11,315 nt of DNA, from positions 1 to 11,315 of the forward strand of contig URBJ01000077.1 in NCBI GenBank assembly GCA_900546005.1, read 5' to 3'. Position 1 is the first letter of the stretch. The number at the start of each line of letters is the position of its first letter. This DNA comes from an uncultured Alistipes sp. (GTDB lineage: Bacteria; Bacteroidota; Bacteroidia; Bacteroidales; Rikenellaceae). Position numbers and translations under genes: made by a program. Shown piece by piece: positions 6,866 to 11,315 of the stretch. The notes under the pieces were generated by a model. It did not search any database and was not told where the DNA came from. It worked only from the letters and a program-made list of their open reading frames with translations.

Positions 6866-8161
6866 TTAACACCCGAAAGCCTTTTTCAGCTTATCGACCA
6901 CATCGAGGCGCTCCCAGCCGAAAAATTCGACCTCACGCATCACCTTCTGGTTCCCTTCGTAGCAAACCACCTCCTTTTTATAGGGGCGGTTACCGAAGTG
7001 TCCGTACGAAGCCGTAGCCTCGAAAATCGGATTCCGCAAGCCGAACTCCCGAACGATCGCCGCCGGACGCAGATCGAAAATCTGTCCGATCTTCTCCGCA
7101 ATCGCTCCATCGGTCACCCCGCTGAGCTTCGAGGTCCCGTAGGTGTTCACATAAATGCTCAACGGTTGAGCAATTCCGATCGCATAGGAGAGCTGTACGA
7201 GCACCTCATCGGCAATTCCGGCTGCAACGATATTCTTGGCAATGTGACGTGCCGCATAGGCTGCACTACGGTCTACTTTCGAGCTGTCCTTACCCGAGAA
7301 AGCTCCTCCTCCGTGAGCGCCGCGACCACCGTAGCTATCGACAATGATCTTCCGGCCGGTCAATCCCGTATCGCCGTGCGGGCCGCCGATAACGAATTTT
7401 CCCGTCGGATTGACATGCAGGATATAGTCATCACCGATCAGATCGGCCAGACGGTCTCCGGCCCGCTCCAAACGTGCCTTGGTACGCGGGATCAAGATGG
7501 TCCGCACATCCTCGCGAATCCGGGCGCACATCGCCTCTTCGGCCGCCTTTTCGCTTCCGGCCGTTTCAGCCGTAATAAACTCATCATGCTGTGTCGATAC
7601 GACAATCGTATGTACACGCAACGGTTTACGGTCGTCGCCATACTCAATCGTCACCTGACTCTTCGCATCGGGACGCAGGTAGGTCATCACCTTCTCCTCA
7701 CGACGGATCGCAGCCAACTCCTTCAGGATGACTTGTGAGAGAATAAGCGTCGCCGGCATCAGCTCCTTGGTCTCCGAGCAGGCATAACCGAACATGATGC
7801 CCTGATCGCCGGCCCCCTGCTCCTCTTCGGTCGCCCGAACGACCCCCTGATTGATATCGGGCGACTGTTCGTGAATGGCCGAAAGCACTCCGCAGGAGTT
7901 CCCGTCGAAACGGTAATCGCTCCGGGTATATCCGATCCGGTTGATCACACGGCGGGCCACATCCTGCACATCGACATACGCCTCAGAACGCACCTCTCCC
8001 GCAACGACAACCAACCCTGTCGTACACAACGTTTCACAAGCTACTTTGGAATAAGGATCGTGACGAAGGAACTCGTCGAGAATCGCATCGGAAATCTGAT
8101 CCGAAACCTTGTCGGGATGTCCCTCGGACACCGACTCGGAGGTAAATAAAAATCCCATCAT
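6866..8161 (-). CDS. metK: S-adenosylmethionine synthetase MetK
   Basis: Makes S-adenosylmethionine from methionine and ATP in the cytoplasm, giving the cell's main methyl donor. The 431 residues match the long form usual in Bacteroidota (E. coli has about 384). Signatures are [16 protein letters not shown] (7-22, with catalytic H15), the ATP motif GAGDQG (117-122), and the glycine-rich loop [15 protein letters not shown] (278-292) that contacts triphosphate. Two ATGs lie in tandem (8161 and 8158); either may be used and both proteins are essentially the same. The gene has its own strong promoter (8298-8329), a leader of about 130 nt with a SAM-II-like aptamer, and its own terminator, so it is a single-gene unit downstream of tamL. 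Feedback control by SAM through the leader is inferred. Confidence 0.97.
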   Translation of the reverse strand: MMGFLFTSESVSEGHPDKVSDQISDAILDEFLRHDPYSKVACETLCTTGLVVVAGEVRSEAYVDVQDVARRVINRIGYTRSDYRFDGNSCGVLSAIHEQSPDINQGVVRATEEEQGAGDQGIMFGYACSETKELMPATLILSQVILKELAAIRREEKVMTYLRPDAKSQVTIEYGDDRKPLRVHTIVVSTQHDEFITAETAGSEKAAEEAMCARIREDVRTILIPRTKARLERAGDRLADLIGDDYILHVNPTGKFVIGGPHGDTGLTGRKIIVDSYGGRGAHGGGAFSGKDSSKVDRSAAYAARHIAKNIVAAGIADEVLVQLSYAIGIAQPLSIYVNTYGTSKLSGVTDGAIAEKIGQIFDLRPAAIVREFGLRNPIFEATASYGHFGNRPYKKEVVCYEGNQKVMREVEFFGWERLDVVDKLKKAFGC

Positions 8162-8235
8162 TAAAAGATTTTAAAAATGAAACACTTTAAAACAATGGGA
8201 AAAACTCAGCTGTTGTTGAAGAAAAAACTAGTACT

Positions 8236-8283
8236 ATTTTAGCATTTTTTTTCGTGGTTGCAAGCGGCCAAATCTTTCCACAA
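8236..8283 (-). promoter_or_regulatory. SAM-II-type riboswitch in the metK leader
   Basis: Read on the minus strand, UUGUGG (8283-8278) pairs with CCACGA (8257-8252) as a 6-bp stem. The loop contains GAUUUGGCCGCUUGCAA (8274-8258), followed by an A-run and GCUAAA (8243-8238). This order (stem, GAUUU..CCG..UUGCA loop, CCACG, A-rich linker, GCUAAA) is the SAM-II (metA-type, Rfam SAM_alpha) consensus as I know it. The tail can pair back into the loop (UGC with GCA, or GCUAAA with UUUGGC), as a pseudoknot requires. It starts about 8 nt after the predicted transcription start and ends 74 nt before the metK ATG. A run of six U (8227-8222) lies 8 nt past GCUAAA, but I see no strong terminator stem, so the mechanism of control is unclear. 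Family chiefly known from Alphaproteobacteria. Confidence 0.82.
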
Positions 8284-8297
8284 TCATTAAACGGCGG

Positions 8298-8329
8298 CAA
8301 AGGTAAACAACTTTCCGGGATTTTCCAAA
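8298..8329 (-). promoter_or_regulatory. Bacteroidota-type promoter of metK
   Basis: On the minus strand TTTG (8329-8326), a 20-nt spacer and TACCTTTG (8305-8298) match the Bacteroidota -33/-7 consensus TTTG / TAnnTTTG exactly. Transcription should begin near 8291, about 130 nt before the metK ATG and just upstream of the riboswitch. Confidence 0.85.
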
Positions 8330-8338
8330 AAAGGAAAG
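8311..8338. promoter_or_regulatory. Inverted repeat within the metK promoter
   Basis: CTTTCC (8311-8316) and GGAAAG (8333-8338) form arms around a 16-nt spacer. A TTTCC arm inside (8323-8327, with one mismatch to its neighbours) gives an alternative short hairpin with 8333-8337. The dyad straddles the -33 box, so it could be an operator, or a weak stem ending the tamL transcript (TTGTTT follows on the minus strand). Neither role is shown. Confidence 0.3.
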
Positions 8339-8396
8339 GCCGTTTGTTTCCGCCCCCCTTGTTGCATCCACACCAATATATCCATCGGTCCACAGA

Positions 8397-10832
8397 TCAG
8401 AAGGGATAACCCACCGCAAAATTGAGCGTTGTATTCTGGAACCGGAAGTTCTGGATCCATCTTTGTCCGACAAACTCACCCGGATCGTACAGTTTGATTC
8501 CCCAATCGACCCGAAATACGAAGAAATTGAAATCGAACCGGGCACCCAACCCCGTATTGAATCCGAGTTGTTCGAAGAAGTGATTGAATCGAAACCGACT
8601 CTCTTCGTTATAATCCTTCCCCGTAAACCAGATATTACCGACATCGAAGAACAGAGCCCCCTGCAAAATACCCCACACGGGGAACCGTGTCTCGAAATTG
8701 GTTTCCAACTTAAAATTTCCCAACTGCGTGGGGTAAGCCGAGATCCAGCGATGTTCGTTTCCGGGACCGAGCGTACGCGCCAGCCATCCCCGCATGCTGT
8801 TGCTTCCTCCGCAATAGAAGAGCCGTTCGAACGGTATAGAGTAGGAGTTCCCGTAAGCGTATCCCCATCCCGTGTAGAACCGGAAAACAAAACTGGTCTT
8901 CGGGGCCAGCACGAATTTCCGGGCCAGATTGAAATCGAAGCGGATATACTGCGCATACCGGATTCCGAACAGTTTATGATATCGGTCATCGCCATCGCCA
9001 ACTACCTCCTTCCCGAAAAGACGCGACAGCCCGTCGATCAGGTTTCCGTTCGTCTCGAGGTTCAACCGCATCGAAAGCGAATTCCTTTCTATATTGATTT
9101 TCTGATTATTAAAGATATAAGAGGCGGAAAGTCCGGCGATCACCTGCGACGTATAACTATTGTAGAGATAGGGGTTCTCCAGATCGTTGAGAAACGACGT
9201 ATCGATCTGCCGCAACTTGACAATATTGATGTCGGCCGGACGCAAAACGAAGGTACTGTTCTTCCCGTTACCCCACGAGTACCCCCACACGGCCGATGCC
9301 AATGCCCGGTGGTAATAGGGACGACGTTGCACGTTGTAGGAGACCTCCACCTTGGTTTGCGGGCTGAAAGTCCGGTTGTAGCGATCGACCCGGAACGGAG
9401 TGATGAACCTCGGGAATGAAAAGGCTCCGGAGACTCCAAACTCAAAGGAATTTCGTTTCTGCTTGGAGTGCATGAACTCATACCCACCCCGCACCTTGAA
9501 GTCGAAAAGCTCAACGCCGCGGAACAGATTCCGGTTCTGATACCCGACGGTCGCCGTAATCCCGAAATAGTCCGCCGAGGTCGTCCCCTCCAACTCCAAA
9601 GAGTACCCCTGAAGCAGATCCGGAATACAATAGATGTTGCAGTCGAGGTATTTTTCGGTTCCGTACGAGAGCTCCTCCGTACCCGTAGAATCGGATGCGG
9701 ACCCGATAAAGGTCAACGTATTCTGCTGGGCAACCGAATCCGGACTCTCCGCAAACAGGATGTTGGCACTCCGAAAATACCCCAATCGCATGATGTTATC
9801 GTAGGTTCGATTAACCTCATCGGCATTGTACAGATAGTTCGGATAGAGCGTAATCGTCCGGCGCAAGATCTCCGAACGGACATTCTGCCGCTCGTGATAG
9901 ATAATTTTCAACCCGTTATAATCAACCGTATCCAATCCTAACCAATAGAGCGAATCCGTAGCAGCCTCGGTAGGATTATAATCGGGGAAGACACAGATGT
10001 TCCGAATCCGATAGATCCGGTTATTATCCACGGTAGCCTCTCCCTCTTCGGTGTATCCCGCCATCTGCCTCTTGACCACCATCGTCACGTCGATCGTCCG
10101 ATTCCCGACGGTAGAATCGGCTATGTAACTGATGTTGTTGATCGAGAAGTTGTAGTACCCCTTGCTCTTCATGAAATTGGTGATCCGCACCCGTTCGTCA
10201 TCGAGCACATTGGCATCGAACAGATCACCCGTATGCAACAGACTCGAAACCGTATCGCTGAGAATAATGGGCTGCAGGGTCCGGTCGCGGAACTCATATT
10301 TGATCGCTCCGATCCGATAGAGATCGCCGGGATGGACGGTATAGTACACTCGGGCTTTTTGCTTTGCCGTATCGACCCGGAACGAAGCCGAAGCATCCAG
10401 AAAGCCTCTTCCGTTCATATAGATCTGCATGGCCGAGGCCGAACGTTCGGTCAGCGTAGAGTCCAGCAACACCGGAGCTTTTCCTATCCGACGCTTGAAC
10501 CGATTCCATCCGTTATCTTTCGTCGTATCTGCCGTGTTGTAGAGCCACACGTAAAAATTGGTTCCCAAGAATCGTTTGGCCGGATGCTGCCGGATGAATT
10601 GCTCCAGATCGGCCGTCTGCACCCGTTCGTGTTTCTTAAGGTGATCGACCCTTTCGATCCGGACATTGTTCTTCACCAACAGATAGCTCGATTGCGGGAT
10701 ATGCTTTGTCGCGCTGCACGCTGCCAGCCCTACGGTAAGGCACACCCAAAGAGATCGCTTCACCGCTCTAACGACACGTCGGACAGGTTCTCCGACTCTG
10801 TTCCCATCCTCTTTACTCTCTGTTAGCCGCAC
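8397..10832 (-). CDS. tamL: TamL-like BamA/TamA family outer-membrane lipoprotein
   Basis: An Omp85-superfamily protein of 811 residues, predicted to sit in the outer membrane and help assemble or insert outer-membrane components. The lipobox LAAC (36-39) follows a short hydrophobic stretch, so C39 is the lipid anchor; a lipidated TamA is the Bacteroidota-specific TamL type. POTRA-like segments occupy about 50-390 and a 16-strand-type barrel about 395-811, ending in the terminal aromatic F811 (NFAVGYPF). The Omp85 signature GGSNSMRGW is at 675-683, including R681. No ATG exists near the N-terminus. The GTG at 10832 lies 13 bp after the upstream gene behind an A-rich stretch; a GTG at 10763 would give MKRSLWVCLTVGLAAC, a cleaner lipoprotein signal (788 residues). 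The partner tamB is not in the window. BamA itself is less likely because of the lipobox. Confidence 0.85.
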   Translation of the reverse strand: MRLTESKEDGNRVGEPVRRVVRAVKRSLWVCLTVGLAACSATKHIPQSSYLLVKNNVRIERVDHLKKHERVQTADLEQFIRQHPAKRFLGTNFYVWLYNTADTTKDNGWNRFKRRIGKAPVLLDSTLTERSASAMQIYMNGRGFLDASASFRVDTAKQKARVYYTVHPGDLYRIGAIKYEFRDRTLQPIILSDTVSSLLHTGDLFDANVLDDERVRITNFMKSKGYYNFSINNISYIADSTVGNRTIDVTMVVKRQMAGYTEEGEATVDNNRIYRIRNICVFPDYNPTEAATDSLYWLGLDTVDYNGLKIIYHERQNVRSEILRRTITLYPNYLYNADEVNRTYDNIMRLGYFRSANILFAESPDSVAQQNTLTFIGSASDSTGTEELSYGTEKYLDCNIYCIPDLLQGYSLELEGTTSADYFGITATVGYQNRNLFRGVELFDFKVRGGYEFMHSKQKRNSFEFGVSGAFSFPRFITPFRVDRYNRTFSPQTKVEVSYNVQRRPYYHRALASAVWGYSWGNGKNSTFVLRPADINIVKLRQIDTSFLNDLENPYLYNSYTSQVIAGLSASYIFNNQKINIERNSLSMRLNLETNGNLIDGLSRLFGKEVVGDGDDRYHKLFGIRYAQYIRFDFNLARKFVLAPKTSFVFRFYTGWGYAYGNSYSIPFERLFYCGGSNSMRGWLARTLGPGNEHRWISAYPTQLGNFKLETNFETRFPVWGILQGALFFDVGNIWFTGKDYNEESRFRFNHFFEQLGFNTGLGARFDFNFFVFRVDWGIKLYDPGEFVGQRWIQNFRFQNTTLNFAVGYPF

Positions 10833-10845
10833 CTTTTTCTATTCT

Positions 10846-11304
10846 CTATTTCGCAAATTTGAACCGCACCCGCAAAACGCCATCCGCACAGTCGCTCGAA
10901 ATGAGCACAACGGGCGGTATCTCGGAGGTATTGGAGACATGCGCCCCGATACAGGGACAAGCATCGAACTCTCCGACATGAACAATCCGGACCGTAGTCT
11001 CCCCTTCGGGTAACCGGGTCAGGGCATAGTGTTCGGCGGCCTCCTCGGGCATCATCACCTCGTCCCACACCTCCGCTCCGGAGGCAATCTGATCGTTGAC
11101 CTCCCGCTCAATCGACGAAAGCTCTTCTGCGGTCAGATTTCTCGAATAATGAAAATCACATTTCGATTTTTTCTTCTCGATATGCGTCGAAAAGGCTCTC
11201 CCGCATCCCAACATCCGGGCAATCGCTCCATTGACTAAATGTTCGGCCGTATGCATCGGCTCGAAATAGGTTTTGCGTGACCTGTTCTCTTCTTGTTGTT
11301 CCAT
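10846..11304 (-). CDS. AlaX-like alanyl-tRNA editing domain protein
   Basis: A small 152-residue cytoplasmic protein resembling the second additional (SAD, editing) domain of alanyl- and threonyl-tRNA synthetases, which hydrolyses mischarged tRNA such as Ser-tRNA(Ala). The zinc motif HxxxH is H18-TAE-H22, and CxxxH is C118-IGA-H122, followed by VSNTSEI as in the synthetase CGGTHxxxTGEI block. It lacks the N-terminal glycine-rich barrel domain of longer AlaX proteins and has no synthetase domain, so it is a minimal free-standing form. The ATG at 11304 has no Shine-Dalgarno. It precedes tamL by 13 bp and is probably co-transcribed with it; the pairing suggests no shared function. Trans-editing activity and tRNA specificity are inferred from the fold motifs alone. 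Confidence 0.82.
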   Translation of the reverse strand: MEQQEENRSRKTYFEPMHTAEHLVNGAIARMLGCGRAFSTHIEKKKSKCDFHYSRNLTAEELSSIEREVNDQIASGAEVWDEVMMPEEAAEHYALTRLPEGETTVRIVHVGEFDACPCIGAHVSNTSEIPPVVLISSDCADGVLRVRFKFAK

Positions 11305-11315
11305 AATTTCCGACT

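Noticed and set aside
8162..8300. SAM-I (S-box) riboswitch in the metK leader
   Set aside because: The leader is too short for the four-helix S-box fold and lacks its kink-turn and core sequences. The visible blocks match SAM-II instead.
8187..8393. 68-codon minus-strand frame in the metK leader region
   Set aside because: It overlaps the metK promoter and riboswitch, and most of it lies upstream of the predicted transcription start. No domain or start signal supports it.
8463..9419. 318-codon open frame on the plus strand
   Set aside because: It is wholly antisense to tamL, whose Omp85 motifs are unmistakable. The translation has no recognisable domain and reads like a codon-bias shadow.

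Overview
The window looks like ordinary core chromosome of a Bacteroidota member, most likely order Bacteroidales. The evidence is a textbook Bacteroidota promoter (TTTG, 20 nt, TACCTTTG) in front of metK, general absence of Shine-Dalgarno sites, A-rich sequence before several starts, a TamL-type Omp85 lipoprotein, and a 431-residue MetK of the length usual in that phylum. Coding DNA has roughly balanced GC and the non-coding gaps are clearly AT-richer. I cannot name a genus. There is no phage, insertion sequence, tRNA, rRNA or CRISPR array.

Layout. On the minus strand at the left edge is galE (UDP-glucose 4-epimerase), with an unusually good Shine-Dalgarno site. A 335-bp AT-rich divergent gap separates it from a tight five-gene plus-strand run: manA (mannose-6-phosphate isomerase), a dCMP deaminase, a DUF4435/TOPRIM-like protein, cysE (serine O-acetyltransferase) and a five-helix LTA-synthase-family phosphotransferase. 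Gaps between these genes are 17, 35 and 18 bp, and the last pair overlaps by 17 bp, so they are probably one transcript. That run converges on a minus-strand block, which in transcription order is an AlaX-like tRNA-editing protein, the TamL-like outer-membrane lipoprotein and metK. A terminator hairpin for metK lies in the convergent gap.

How the parts relate. galE and manA supply sugar-nucleotide precursors (UDP-galactose; the mannose/fructose branch to GDP-mannose) for envelope glycans, and the LTA-synthase-like enzyme and TamL act on the envelope. cysE and metK are sulfur amino acid and SAM genes. metK has its own promoter and a 5' leader of about 130 nt. That leader contains a compact element I read as a SAM-II riboswitch: a 6-bp stem, a GAUUUGGCCG...UUGCAA loop and a downstream GCUAAA.

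The two most interesting items are that riboswitch in a bacteroidotal metK leader, and the stand-alone DUF4435 protein with an apparently intact TOPRIM-like acidic core. DUF4435 is the family of the AriB effector of PARIS phage defence, but here it sits in a housekeeping operon with no ATPase partner. I see no complete new multi-gene system.
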